This document shows positions 43,601 to 60,600 of a DNA stretch of 64,000 bases, piece after piece (within the stretch, counting starts at the first letter, position 1; every line of letters starts with the position of its first letter). Position numbers and translations under genes: made by a program. The stretch spans positions 8,647,135-8,711,134 of the forward strand of contig NC_135255.1 of NCBI RefSeq assembly GCF_964204865.1, read 5' to 3'. The notes beneath the pieces were generated by a model. It saw only the letters and a list, made by a program, of their open reading frames with translations, did not search any database and was not told the DNA's origin. The stretch comes from Styela clava. Taxonomy: Eukaryota; Chordata; Ascidiacea; Stolidobranchia; Styelidae.

Positions 43601-44197
43601 TCAAACGTAATGATTTGGGCATGGTGGCCATGAGTATACGGCCACAAAGTGGTAAACGAGAATATCGGTCGGAGACCGAAGACTTATCGATCGAAACTGC
43701 GGTTTCGATTTGTTACTGTATAGTGACACCGCGTGTCCCATAACTAATTAAATAATAACTCGCTAATTATACGACATAATTCATCCAAAATCAATAGACT
43801 TCTGGTCCGATGAATGCACATGCAAAATTTAGAGCAGATTCAATCTCGCCTTCGTGAGATATCGCGTTCATCTAACAGACAAACAAACAGAGAGACAGAC
43901 AATTACTTATCAATATACTTACCGATCTTAAGATCGATAAGTAATAACTGCACTTGTCTTTCTGTGTAGTATTATCCACTTCCATCTTATCAGTAGAGTT
44001 TGCTTTCAGCACCGAAGAGTTAAAAACTGAGATAACCATGACCGTTATCATTCAAAGGCGAATATGATATCGAGACGCTGATGCCTTTGTACAAGCTTCA
44101 TATTTATTCATATTAGTTTATTCCAATTATTTATTATTTTTAGAATCAACTCTTCGTATTACATTTTAGTTAGAACGAGCAAAATAAATATCCAAAG
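40611..44197. repeat. Actin spacer 3
   Basis: Homologous to the other spacers. It carries the TGCTCAAATATATGGACACG repeat (42132), a deletion near 42500 that removes about 400 bases including the conserved short minus frame, an uninterrupted CTAATTTAG site (42531-42539), the MITE 42677-43519 and the palindrome near 43930. No host gene is seen. Confidence 0.7.
42677..43519. mobile_element. hAT-type MITE in actin spacer 3
   Basis: Third copy of the same insertion, duplication GCTATGAG at 42669-42676 and 43520-43527, ends as in the copy at 31641. Confidence 0.88.
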
Positions 44198-45787
<1,590 letters not shown>

Positions 45788-48593
45788 ATATATTCTTCAC
45801 TTATCATAGTTGTCACGACATTGATCCCAGAGATTTCATTGTGAGAAGTTTTATGTGATACTTTGCTCGACTAGTTGAGCAAATGATGATTGTATATACA
45901 AATAATTCTACAAATAACAAATAAATTCAAAATTTACAAATAATTCAGTTCCTTCATTTGATATTCAAAATTGGAATAGAAGCTACGTTGAAAGGTAAAG
46001 TAATACTTCGTACAATACCTTGCTTTTTGTATCATAGCACTATTTTCTGCTTGAGGCACCATATTTCTTATTTATTTCTCATGTATTTGCTGAACCGGAT
46101 TGATACCTTTTAATCTAGCAGTGAGCTTTTTGACAGCCACCTCCATCCGGTCTGTTGATTCGATGAAAATTTACATTCGATTCCTACTCAAAACTCCGAG
46201 ATTCCGATTCCAGGTGAAGGAAATTTTGGTTCCATATCCCAACTTTTTTTAATCAACTCTCCGAGAGTGAAAATAGTAAAATGCTCACTTCCCAGTACAG
46301 ACTGAACTCTAATTCACAAAGTTGTCGTTTTTCCCAAATCGCTATATATAGGTGATGAAAGCTAACATTTTTATCAATGTAAAGGTGATTTTGTACCTTT
46401 GTGCCCACACATTCAAGCACCCGCATTAAATTAGACCCGCGCACATCAAAACCCAAGAACATGAGCAGGAGCACCCATAGACGCTTGTACCCATCATTAA
46501 CACCAACCGAATTTGAACTCACGTACATTTTAAACATGGACATTTTAATGCACAGACATCTGCACCCGTGGATATTTGCACCCATGGATATTCTAATCCA
46601 CAGTCATTTTCATTCACGAAAATTCAATAAATATATATTGACATTAAGGTGGTTTACAAACTGTAAGTAAATTCTTGGTGATGCTCGGTACATTATTCTA
46701 ATCATTGTTAGTTAAATCCTATATCACACTTTTGCCCTTTGTTGGTAATTGTCTTTCCACAAATCATCGCAAACATAGTCGGCGGTCGATTAGTACACGC
46801 TGGAAATTGCATGTATGAAAACTGAATACTAAATAAATTCATCAAGTCAGAGTTGACCAATCACACAAGAGAAACTTGCTTCAATAAGTAACAATGACAA
46901 CAACAACGGATCGTGTGAAGAACCCTCTCCCTCCTATACGCACACGGACATTGTCATGCACAGGCACCTGCACCCATGAATGTTTGAACTCCCAGTCATT
47001 TTCACACGCGACTCACTACACTTATAACATTTCATTGCTAGTTATAATCATATCCCACTTCAACCTCCCTTATATCCCCCCTCCCTACCAACCTACAACG
47101 ATACATGGGGCCACTTAGTGTCCAATAATAATTAAACGTTAGAAAAGAAAAAAATAAGAACAATAAACAAGCATATCTAACGAGATTATAATATTGGACC
47201 ATATTAAGTTCCTCTAAAACCTACTCGGGTTTTCTATTCTACTAAAATAAATGCATATCGTTGGGATTCTATTTCAGATCTTGGAATTTTTTCAACAATC
47301 ATCTTGAAAACAAGAGAGCTATGCTCAAATATATGGACACGTAGCGGCTTCTAGTGGCAAATTTGGATGGCGTCATGGCACACAAAAAAACGACTCCCAT
47401 GCAGCTCACCGGAATATTTGAAATAAATAAAAGTAATAGCATTCTAGCGAAAAATTTATTCTTAAAGAACTGAAACTTTCAAAGCAATTGGTCCAGTAAT
47501 CAAAGAGAAAAGTTTTTTCTGTGACAAAGAACAACAAGAACAACAACAACATATATTAGAACGATTCATAGGTCCACCTACGTGTCCAATAACCGATCGA
47601 ATAACCGATTGCAGTAACATATCAAATTTGACAATTCAATATGATCAGAAAAATCCTTATCCAAACCAGATATAATTCGTCGCACATGTTGAATTCGAAT
47701 TATTCCATTGAACACTGAGGCACCTTTGAATATTCGTCTATGGATATTTCTAAGGTGCTCCCTTCCCCTTGGTGACATAAGCACCTGCTTATATTGCTTA
47801 ATGGTTAATCTAGAATTGATTTCAGTGAACGTACAGTTGCATATATGGCATTTCGATATGGTTTGTCGATTATAATCTTTCCTACTACGGCATATATCAG
47901 TAAAAGATAAAGAAGCGAGGTCTATCAGTTACGAAACGGGTTAACTGGATTGCAATCGGTCGGACGGTCGCTAACCGGTTGAAGTGACTTTTCCATTGAC
48001 TGTATAATAACTTATGCCAATAATTGTCAGATCTATCGGCTTCTCTAGGTGTGGCGACATTTTTTGGGTTTCAAATCCAAAAAGCCTAAATATCTGATTT
48101 GGGCCTACATCTTTCTCGAGGCGCAGTTATAGCCATCATATGGCGGCTCTTATATGACGCTTTCATTGGTTGTTTCTACATAACATGGTTGCGGCAGCTC
48201 TTGCCATTGTTCATGGCGTATTACCAATAGATCGCAAGAGAGCTTACCATGCGTGGTACCCCGCCTGACGCCAGTATTTGTGGCAGTCTAAAAGTCAAAC
48301 GCAATGGTTTGGGCATGGCGGCCATGGGTATACGGCCACAAAGTGGTAAACAACTGCACTTGTCTTCCTGTGTAGTATTATCCACTTCTATCTCATCAGT
48401 AGAATTTGGGAGTTAAAAACTGAGATAACCATGACCGTTCTCATTCAAAGGCGAATATGGCATCGAGACGCTGATGTCTTTGTACCAGCTTCGTATTTAT
48501 TCATATATATTAGTTTATTCCGATTATTTAGTATTTTTAGAATCAACTCGTATTAAATTTTAGTTTGCGAACGAGCAAAGTAAATATCCAAAG
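45788..48593. repeat. Actin spacer 4, the shortest, without the MITE
   Basis: Homologous to the other spacers up to about 48350, with the TGCTCAAATATATGGACACG repeat (47332) and the conserved short minus frame (47578-47784). The site that holds a MITE elsewhere is uninterrupted here (CGCAAGAG at 48233-48240), and the segment with the GATCTTAAGATC palindrome is missing. Confidence 0.7.
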
Positions 48594-50189
<1,596 letters not shown>

Positions 50190-51621
50190 TTTTATTTTTT
50201 ATTATTGGTGCTATTATGAAGTTGTTCCCAGAGAAGTTCCCAGGACACTCCGCAAATTATTTTCTCGCGTGCAAACAAGCGGAGCAAAAAAAATGATCAT
50301 AAAAATATTTTCACGTGCGAACTATTCGTAGATCAGTCTATTTGATTCTCTTACGGAAGCGAAGTTGGAAGTTATGTTTTGCATTGCACAATAGCAAATT
50401 ATTATTATCGTTGCACTATTTTTTGTTAAATTTTTATCGTAAGCATACCGAATTTCCAATTTATTACCTAGTTAAGACGGCATTCGAATAGAAATAAACG
50501 TTTCAGATGCTCTACACAGCTTTATTGCTGGTTTTGCTTTAATCTGCTCTATCATTGCTAGTGTCTGAACACTAATTCTTCCTTATACCTCATTGAGTGC
50601 TATCATCAGATGTTTATTGAGCTTCTCTTCCATTTTCTTTTAGTGCTTTGAAACATAAGAAAGTGTTCAGTAAAAAAGAGTTTATTATTATCGACGGACG
50701 GGTAAGCAAATGTATTTTGAAACAAAGTTAAAAAAGAGATAGACACGCTATATTGTTAAATAAAACATATTCATGAATTTTTTTGTACATTTCATGTTGC
50801 GATATAACATTTATCAAACAAAAAAGTAAAGGTTTTTGTATTAAAATTCAGACAAAAACAACATTAAATATAATTATTCGGCATAATTTTAATTAAAATT
50901 AAATAAAAAAAAAATCGACGACATGACACCACACACAAATCAGACAAGAGTGTTGAATGATCGCACAAAATTGTTTAAAGCGATCAGTTCTCCGCAATAT
51001 AACCATATTTTGGCTGTTCAAATATGTAATTGAACAAACGGCGTAGGCCTACAAATCAGTCTGTGCTGATATAATGCAATAAGTTGATATGATAGTGTTA
51101 CATCGGATATTTGATGGCGGTGTGAGTTGGATCGTGCTAACGCTGTGCTAATCTATGAACTATTTATGGATGGGGTTATAGTAACGACCGCAGGCTAAAC
51201 AAGCGAAGGGGCCGCTTTTTATTTTTATCAACAAAAAGTGTTTATTAATATATATAAACATTGGAGGCAGTGTAAAGTAAGCAAAATATAAACAACAAAT
51301 TGAATAGAGTTGACGTTCAAATGCAAACAAGGTAAATGAAACAAAGGAATAAAAAAACTACAATAAATTTTGTACATAAAGTGTATAAATGATGTATTTG
51401 ATGGTATAGTTGAAACAATTTCAGTACTAATGGAACCCATTACAATAGGTCAAATGCGCATTTCGGGACAGCGAAAATGTGGCTCCGTTGAATTTATGCA
51501 TTCTACGCCCTTGGCGATTACGTCTCATCATTTACACACGTTGTTGTTACTGGCATCCGATCATATCACCCTGAGATCGTATCGCCAATTAAAATACCAC
51601 TATAATATAGTATTCGTTCTT
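50190..51621. other. Intergenic, 3' flank of the LGR gene
   Basis: No gene recognised. Minus-strand AATAAA (plus tttatt near 51241), about 380 bases past the LGR stop, may end that transcript. Confidence 0.45.
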
Positions 51622-54600
51622 TCAAATTGTTGTTTCTGGGTTACCAATAGAATTTTCATTTACTAGGTCTTTGTTGGTCCCCGTTAAAATAATATCAAAC
51701 TCTGACTGTTGAGGCAATTTGAATCTATCGATATCTTGTTCACAGAGTGTTGAAATAACACCGTTTTTCAAATGTACATTATTGGTCGAAAGTCTCAACC
51801 TACGACCTATACTGGTATCTGAATAAGATGCCCCGCTTGCCGAATCGATCTCCGAATGAATACCAGAGTCTTTCGAAGCTGCTGAATCGCAGTATTCACA
51901 AGAATTAACTGAAATTTTGCCCACTCTACCTAGTAATGGGTTATCACTACTGCCTGATGAATGAGATGCTGCTCTTTCTTTACGCATTGTTAATTTAACA
52001 GGATGCTTTCCATTTACATCTCCCATAGAATCATCATGCGATGCGTTTCGCATTGCTTGTAAAAGATATGACTCATCTTCACGAGATCTTGCGCGCTGAA
52101 TTGTTTTGTTTCTGGTCGTGTTTTCTCGTAAACGCTTCACCGTATCCCTCTCGCCAAAAAAGTGATTCTCATCCGGCACGCATGGCGGAAACGCGGCAGA
52201 GTTTATTTCTGCAACTTCCATATCCACTTCAAATGAAGTTGCAGAGGTTTCTCCGGAATTTCTAGATTGAAACTCTGTCGGCGACTCTGTCATTGCACGT
52301 GAACGTGTGTCATTTACATCTGATACACAAAAGGAATTTAAAGCCGAGAGGTCATAATGAGTGGGATTCGATTCATGATCGTTGAGTTCGCAATTTTCCG
52401 TCAATAAACCACGTGCATCAGTACGTGCAGGAGCTGATAGTGCAACAGTGTTGTTGTTGTGATAAGACGATTGCTGTGCAACACTCCTGTTTGCTGGCAT
52501 TATAGGATATATGGTGGAGTCTGATGCCTGTGAAGAAGAAGCTATCGGGCGTTGTGGGAAAACAAGTCGCTGGAATTCGTCCTTTGCATTTACACCTCCA
52601 TTTCGAACACTCAATTTCTTTCGTCTCCTCTCACGTGCGTCCGGATTGTATGAAACTGCTTCTCCGCCTCGATGAAATGTTATGACCTCGGATTCTGTTG
52701 TTGGGTCGGTGTCTGTTGTTCGCCGTTCAGTGCGTCGTGATCTAGTATGTCGCCGCCGCCTTTTACGTTCGGCTGACCTTTGACCACTCACTGAGTGGCT
52801 GGATGACTGTGGCAGTGCTACTGATGGCGGTGCGTGATAGCTTACAGAACTGGAAGACGCTATCCCACGATTGTCGTAAGCGACCGCTTGCTGAAGTAGG
52901 GTGTTATCGAATACAGGTTGAGTGAAGTGTGAAAAATTGTGGCCTGCTTCACGTGGAACGTCTGTGACACTGTCAAACATCGTTTCTAAGATGCTGTTTT
53001 GTTGTGGAGGGAATTGGATGTGTCTGGGATTAGAGTCGTTCATAAATATTTTTCTGGTTACATAAATCAAATCTCCCCGAAGACCTTTATTGAACGCAAT
53101 GTATAATATAGGATTCAGCATAGGCCTGAAAGGTATGAGAAACATAACAAAAGCGAGCAATCGACCCATGTCCAAAACTGTATGAGACCCATCTGGGGAG
53201 GCATACTCATCATCTTGTCCCGAGATCATGTCAGAGAACGTCATCATTCCAGAAACATACAGACCAACCGCAGCTAATGGCAGAATGCAGATGATGTTGA
53301 ACACTACCGACAACGTAACTTGACGTCGAGTGTTCTTCCTTGCACTGAGCCAAGATTGTTTTCGTTTCGCGCAAAACATCATAACACAAAACATGGTCGT
53401 CACAAGACACAAGAGAACATGTAGGCCGACGAACGTTCCAATGTACACAAAGTCCGTAGTCCAGGGTAGACATGATGCACCACTTTTAGCAGGCATCATA
53501 CCCTGAATTCCGTCTATCGCTTCGTCTCCTGCACCACCGAACAGGGTGACTATTCCTGTCATCAGTGACAACGCCCATGCTGAGATAAGTGCCAGCACCA
53601 AAAGGTTTTTTCTCAGGTGTCTTTCAGTTTGAAGTGGATACATCGTTGCTAAATATCTTTCCACCGACATCACAGCTATGGTAGTGAAGGCAAGTTGAGT
53701 TCCAAAAGTTAACAGGAATCCAGCGGAATGACAAAGGGAAGATTGCTGCCACCACGCACCTTGAACCGCAAATTCGCCACGAGTGGCATGGTCGTAAGAG
53801 AGGAGCACTGCGGTGTATGCACTAACGATGAAATCAGCCAATGCTAGATGGCAAAGTGCCAAGTCGAAGCTGTCACTGTCTCTGTACATACTTCGTGAAC
53901 CACGCGTCAAGTTCAGGCAATAATGCGACCCGTAAACTTCGGAATCATCATACACCATCGCTCTTGCTTCTGTATATGGCGAATCGCTATCAGCCCTTCT
54001 GAGCATTTGTTCGTCCGAAGGTATTGTAGTTGGACCTCGAGATCTTCGCCTTACACAGTATCGCAATCCGCAAGAAAGCAAAATTAGAGCATTCAGAATA
54101 AAAGCGACGATCATAGCAATCCATGAAAATATTCGAAGAGGTGTTGACGGCAGAAGATCGTCACATGGTGTCATAGGTCCCGGATCCGGACTGCACTGAA
54201 CAGGGGAACTTAATGGGGCGAACGGATGATTTTGGGGTGAAAACGAAGAATCTTGGATTCCAGGTTGCATGTAATTTGATGTCAGCGAAGTCTGTGAAAG
54301 AAGAGAATATAGTTGATAACTGATTACGTAATAGACTAAATGGAGGAAATACTTGTTTAGTTTACTTTAGAAGAAAAAGAAGTAACAGGAATACGGTTAT
54401 ATAGTTGGTGACGCTCTATTAGTCTTTTAACCAATATATGTAGTGCATAACATACCTCGGCTAATTTTTGTTTCATTCTTGCCACTTGACAGCAATGGTA
54501 AGGATAGTATGCGACCAGACTTCTTAAACTATGGAAGAGATCAACTGGAGGTAGGTAGAACATAGTTCGGACTCCGCTTATATTTAGTTCTCGTAGATTT

Positions 54601-57600
54601 CCGAGTCCGTTCATTGGAAGATATGTGAATGAGTTGTAAGCGAGGTTACTGAAATGAAAAAAGAACTATTACTCTACACTAGAAGGACCGCACTCCCTCC
54701 GTTAAACATCCCCCACCTAATTTATTACACGCTGGATGATGTGGTGGGCATTGGATTTGGACTCAAACGTTTCAATTTGCAATGCCAACATAGTTAGGTC
54801 CACCAGGGCCTAGGCCACAGCGCCCTTCGATTTATTTTGGAAATTTATTCATTTCGGAATATGCATGTTCGTTAAAGGCATTTTTTTGTAAGTTGTTTAT
54901 GTGTTCCAAAGTTTTGTCGCAAACAGTAAAACAATATCACTATAGATCCATTGTATGCCGTAAAACACAAAACATGTAAAGCAAGTAAATCTAATAAATT
55001 TTGGGATTGTTCTAATTATAACGAAGAACTCATTTCTACTTACATTTTTCGAACCATTTTCATTTCAGAGAAAGCGTCTTCATCGATCTGTTTTATTTTG
55101 TTGTTACCTAATTTTCTACAAAGAAACAATAAAGTCTTATAAATAAAAATGAAATATTTCAATCTTTATCGTGACTAAATTTAGAACAAAATAATGATTT
55201 AAGTAAATGTAGAACTTCGATACAAAAGATTGTTTTGTTCATAACTGAATGTTACATGTTTTAGATTGAAATGTGAAAGCGAACTCATGTTAGATGTAAC
55301 TTCGACATTGCATTGGAATTTCAAAATTTATATTGTGATTGAATTTTGTGACGTTGGCCTAATACCCCGGCAATAGCGTTAAGTCAACTGGATATAGCTA
55401 AAAGTGTTTGAAAAACGCAGACTGTGCACGACTCCGGCATGCTTACTATTTTTTGAACAAATTTTTATAATATAATTCATGGAAGTTTGCCAAAGCAAGG
55501 TCGCACGCATTTATTCAGATAAAAGAGGTTGATCTCTGAGCCAAGTTAGGGGCAACCACTAAAGTGCCAAGCGCTACTGAGCCTATGATTGACGCGAGAG
55601 TTGAAGCAGTTCTTGTCAATACGATCAGGAAATAGAATTGCGTACGGGAGTGAATTTTGCATAACTGAAGTTTTTTGAAAGAAAAACTTTGGGCGTAAAA
55701 TTAAATTAAGATGCTTTAATACTTACAAGTCTAACATTTTGGTAAGATGTTTTGTTTCATTGAAAATTAATTCCGTTAGTTGATTTCCGGATACATCGAG
55801 TGAAGTAAGATTTGAACATTTCGACAGTCCCATCAAAGATCGCAAGTTGTTTCCTTTCAAGGATAATTTTCTAATACTTGGTAAATTGGAGCAAAAACTT
55901 TGTGGAACAGATTTGATTTTTCCTCCGTCAATAGACCTGAAATTTAATAAATGATATATTGTTACTAAGTAATTAATATGATTACTTAAATTTGAAATGT
56001 ATGTTAAGACGTCGTCGTTACGCTGAGCTACAGCATCGATCCTCCTCTCTAAATTAAGAGTCTTGTTTTTAGGGGTATCCTGGGAAGTTCGAGTTACAGT
56101 TTCAATTTTACTGCCAATTAAATTTAAAATCTCAACTCACAATTCTTTTAATGAAGAACATCCTGAAAAATCGGGAATTTCTTTCTGATCTTCCACATTT
56201 CTGAGATACCTAAATAGTAGTAGATAAAATAGTAATTAAATGAAAATTAGATGAGTGTGTCAATTGCATAGAGTATATAAAAAGTCCAGTCGAATCATCA
56301 ATAAAAGAAAAAGGCTGTTGCATACTAGTGTAAGTAACTTACAGAGTTTGTAGATGACTCAGTCCTGAGAAAGATGCCGGTCCAACTGATCTGATTGGAT
56401 TCCCAGCTAAAGATCTGAAAAAATATACATGTAAAACAGTTAATTATCTAAGGTTCAATTTTTCAATTGGTGCAACATAAGAAAAAAATATTACAAAAAT
56501 AACTAGAAACTTACAACTGACGGAGCTCCGGATTTCCAGCGAATGCCAAATCTGGTAACTCTTCAATATTATTATAAGGTATGATTCTAAAAAAAAATTA
56601 AAACGTGTTATTATTTCATAACTATTTGATTACAATATATAATTTTTTTTTGTTACACTCACAGTTGTTCTAGATTCTGAACTACCTTGATTGCGATGGG
56701 AAGCGACGTCAAATTGTTGTACGAAAGTTCTCTGAAAATAAAATTATAAATAAACATGAGCAATAATCAAATATATGGACACGAAAGACCGTTATCGGTA
56801 TGGTAAGGTTAATTAAGCACAGATTTTTCTGAAAAGATCAGAAGATCAGAAGTGCTGCAGTATTTCATTAAAAATTTGTTCACTCAAAATAAAATAGCAA
56901 ATTTTAGGATAAATATACTGTTCCGTAAGACTCTGAGATAAAAGTAATAACTTTACAGCGGCTTCAAACATATATAAGTGCTTAAAATTTGGTGGTTTTA
57001 TCAAATCGATTGGTCCAGTAAATGCGAAAACAAGCGATTTGTCACAACAACATCAACAAGAACAACAACAAGTTTTCAGCAAAATAATCTACAGGTCTAC
57101 TTTGTGACCAATAATTAACTTGTTATCTAACTTGCGAAAAGTTTTATAATTATGTTTATAGTTACGTTTATCTATTGTCATAATTATGAATCTTATGAAC
57201 GCTTCTCAGCATAGTTAACGAAGACAGGTGTTAATGTTTGTATATCAACACCTGGAAAACGCGAGGCTTCATTAATTTTTATACGTTATAGGGAAATCAT
57301 AGAACTTTGCTGATATCCAGGATGTCGAGTAATAGTCCACGTTTGTAACAGATGTGAAAAAAATTGTGTGAATCAAATAATTCATTTGAAAATATCTTCA
57401 AGGTATGTTATTAACATTATCGACAGGTGTTTTACTTAAAATACCAAAAGATAATTGACAGTAGACGATCGGGCGTACAAATTCAACAACTTGATAAAAA
57501 TCATTATAGAGATTTTCAATTACAATCAATCGGGATCATTCTGGTTTATATTATGCGGGAAAATCAAATTTTAGGTAAAAATGCCGAAATACCATATATA

Positions 57601-60600
57601 TTGGGGATTCTTTCATCAATATGGTTTAATACATATTATTCCATATATTAGAACATCAAGCATTTGAGACCAATGCCGAGAAGATTGAGGGCATATATAT
57701 ATATTACAACCTTTCTTACATCTAAAAAGCAGAAAATATCTTTCCACTCCAGGGAATTATAAAATCTGTTGTAGAACGCAGAACGAATTTTCAAGTGGCA
57801 CATACCACAACGGATGTTCTGCATAAACAAACAGAACAATGCGTGACAAATGTTATATTTATTCCCACGTGTGGGAGAGAATTAATTTCAGATAATATAG
57901 ATTTATAATTCTATGTTCCTCTTTACTTCCGCTCTTTCAATTACGAGAAAAACCCGTGACAATGCGACTCCAATCACCTCCTTTCGTAATTGTAATTATT
58001 TCAAGCTATGCGTGACATTTCATAGTTCATTTACAATCGATTTTGTTTGCACTTTTTATTCTGTCACTCAAACTATTGTGGATGGAGTCACAATGCAGAT
58101 GTGTGTGATAAAAACTTTTTATTCCTATAAGATCGCACCCAGAGATAATCATTTTTGTACAACAGAAACTTCATATCTCAGTTGATTTATCCATTATTGT
58201 TACATTGTCGAATATGAAAATGTATTTTTCAAAACGTTTACACCATTTAGAGCACTATACTGAGATATGTAGCAAATTCTTAGAACTTTGGCACAGACTG
58301 CTCATTATTGGCGTGCAGTGTGAAAATTTGTCAGTGTTAGCTGACAGAAAATTGATCGTGTTTGATATCAGCGATATAATGTCAAGATGCATAAAAATTG
58401 TCATGAATTTTCTCAGCATCGTTTAAATTTATATGAAAAACTGATTGAATGAAACCGCATATAAATGTATAAAATCTGCTTGAAAAGAACGTCAATCAGA
58501 TAAAATCAATTTTTGTGCCACCGTGACGACTTCCCGGTCCGCTTCACAGATTGTATTTTACGCCGTGACTAATTTTTTGTTTTCACGATTTCTCTGGAGA
58601 AAAAATATTAAATAACAGAATATATACAGAACGTTGTGACTAGTGTGATTATCGGTCAAAAGATAGACGAACGTAGGGTGCATGTTTTGCCGCAAGACAA
58701 TAAGAAAAAAACAAAATCTGAAATTGCAAAAACCAAGTGCAAAATTCTTTATAAATCATTCCCGAGCAAAAATTCATGAAACCTCAGATAACAGTTCTGA
58801 ATTGCAGGTCAGTCTGCATAACTAATCATAATTATATGCAAAAATTTAAAAATGTACTGATTTTATAAATGTAAATTGAACTCACAGAATTCGAATATTT
58901 CTTGAGCTTTCAAATGCATTATTTTCGATCATTGATATTCCGTTGTGTTTCAAAAGTCTGAAACGTAAAATAATATATAATATAGTTTCTATAATACAAG
59001 ATGTCTCAAAAGTAAGTATACACTTTTAATTTTGATTTTCTTTACAGGTACTCATCATAGAGCGTTCATTTCTTCAGAAAACATAGTATTGATAAGTAGT
59101 AAAATTTAGGTATTGTTTGCATTTTTCATCAACCCACAGAATGACAAGGAGAAACCCAAGAATTGAGGTGCAAAATTGCTGTTTGGCAAGAAGCATATAA
59201 ATCAGTGAGACAAACTCAGCGTCTCTTATATCATCTTGTCCAATATTACAGAGTTGGTGGTTATAGTAACATAAAGTATAAAATATATTTACGTAGAAAA
59301 TAAACTCACAAAACTCTCAATTTCACCAGAGCATCCAGATCTCCATTTCTAACAGTAGTTATTCTGTTCATGTCCAAATTCCTGCAAAGATAAACGTATA
59401 TTGCATCATCATACTTGGTGCTTTATACTAATTAAACTATTGGTTTCAAGGTGTCTTAGAAACAAATGCACGTAACTTCTGTCGACATATTTAGGAGAAT
59501 GTCACCTTGTGCTTCAAAAATATTTGTTGTTGTTGTTCAAATTGCGTTTGTTCGGAAATTTTGAGAGAGATTTTCTCGGCAATTTCTCGTTTCTGGATTA
59601 GCATTCTGGATTTTTTTTAATATTTACAGTTACAGACCTGATTGACTAATGCTCTCACACAAGAATGTATTAATCCCCTATTATATCATCAAGACATTTC
59701 AGGGAGACCAGATTAGACCGAAGTGGCGGAAGAAGCACAAAACGTCCACTGGAGTGGAAAAATAAGTAAATACGTCGTGGGATAATGAAAACGAGGGTCA
59801 TAAGTTAAAATTTCGTGTGTTGTTTTCTTCTTAATTCACCAAAAACAAGCAGTAGGATTTGTATTTGAACGTTGCAGTCAGCTCATTAGTTTCATTTAGA
59901 ATTTTTGGTTGAGGATAAGTGTAAGTATAGTCCGCCCGCGACACAGACACAAATTTTGCACGAATCATTTTATGAACCACGAAGATTACACATGTATGAC
60001 TCAGTGGTATATTGAAGTTCAGAAAAGCCATCGATGAAGATCTATATTCAATATGAAGAATTCTAATCGACACAAACTGTAAAATATCAGTTAGTTCGAT
60101 GTAACATATTTTTATCCAATACAATTTTTATTCGATGTTTATATTTTGTGTTAAGCAGAGCGAATAGGATTTTGAGAAACGGTTAATCTGAAATAATATT
60201 TTCTTTGCAGTAACATCAAAAAGTCCGCGGCACTTAGTGTAACTAATCTCATATCATGCGACACTAATTTTCACTGGAGACGCTTTTTCATAAGGGGTGT
60301 GTGACGTGATACCCACATCTAAATAATTTCCCCTAATCAAGTAATTTAGATATTGTAAAAGGCACAAAGATTTCTCATACATAGAAGACAATGACATATA
60401 TATGTATGGTGAAGTAAAAGACATAATATCTTCCAAAACCAAGTTGGCTTGAGTTAACATGTCTTTCAGTTTTCCAGTGAGCAGGATGATTGCTTTATCA
60501 AACTAATTATAAGTACAATTATACATATATATTCAATTATGAAATGGTACAAACAAAAGCATCGGTGCAATGGCCGACTAAAAATATTTTATATATATCA

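Noticed and set aside
53870-54054. Cryptic intron in the LGR 7TM exon
   Set aside because: The donor-like and acceptor-like sites present give lengths not divisible by three, so removal would break the frame between TM1 and TM2.
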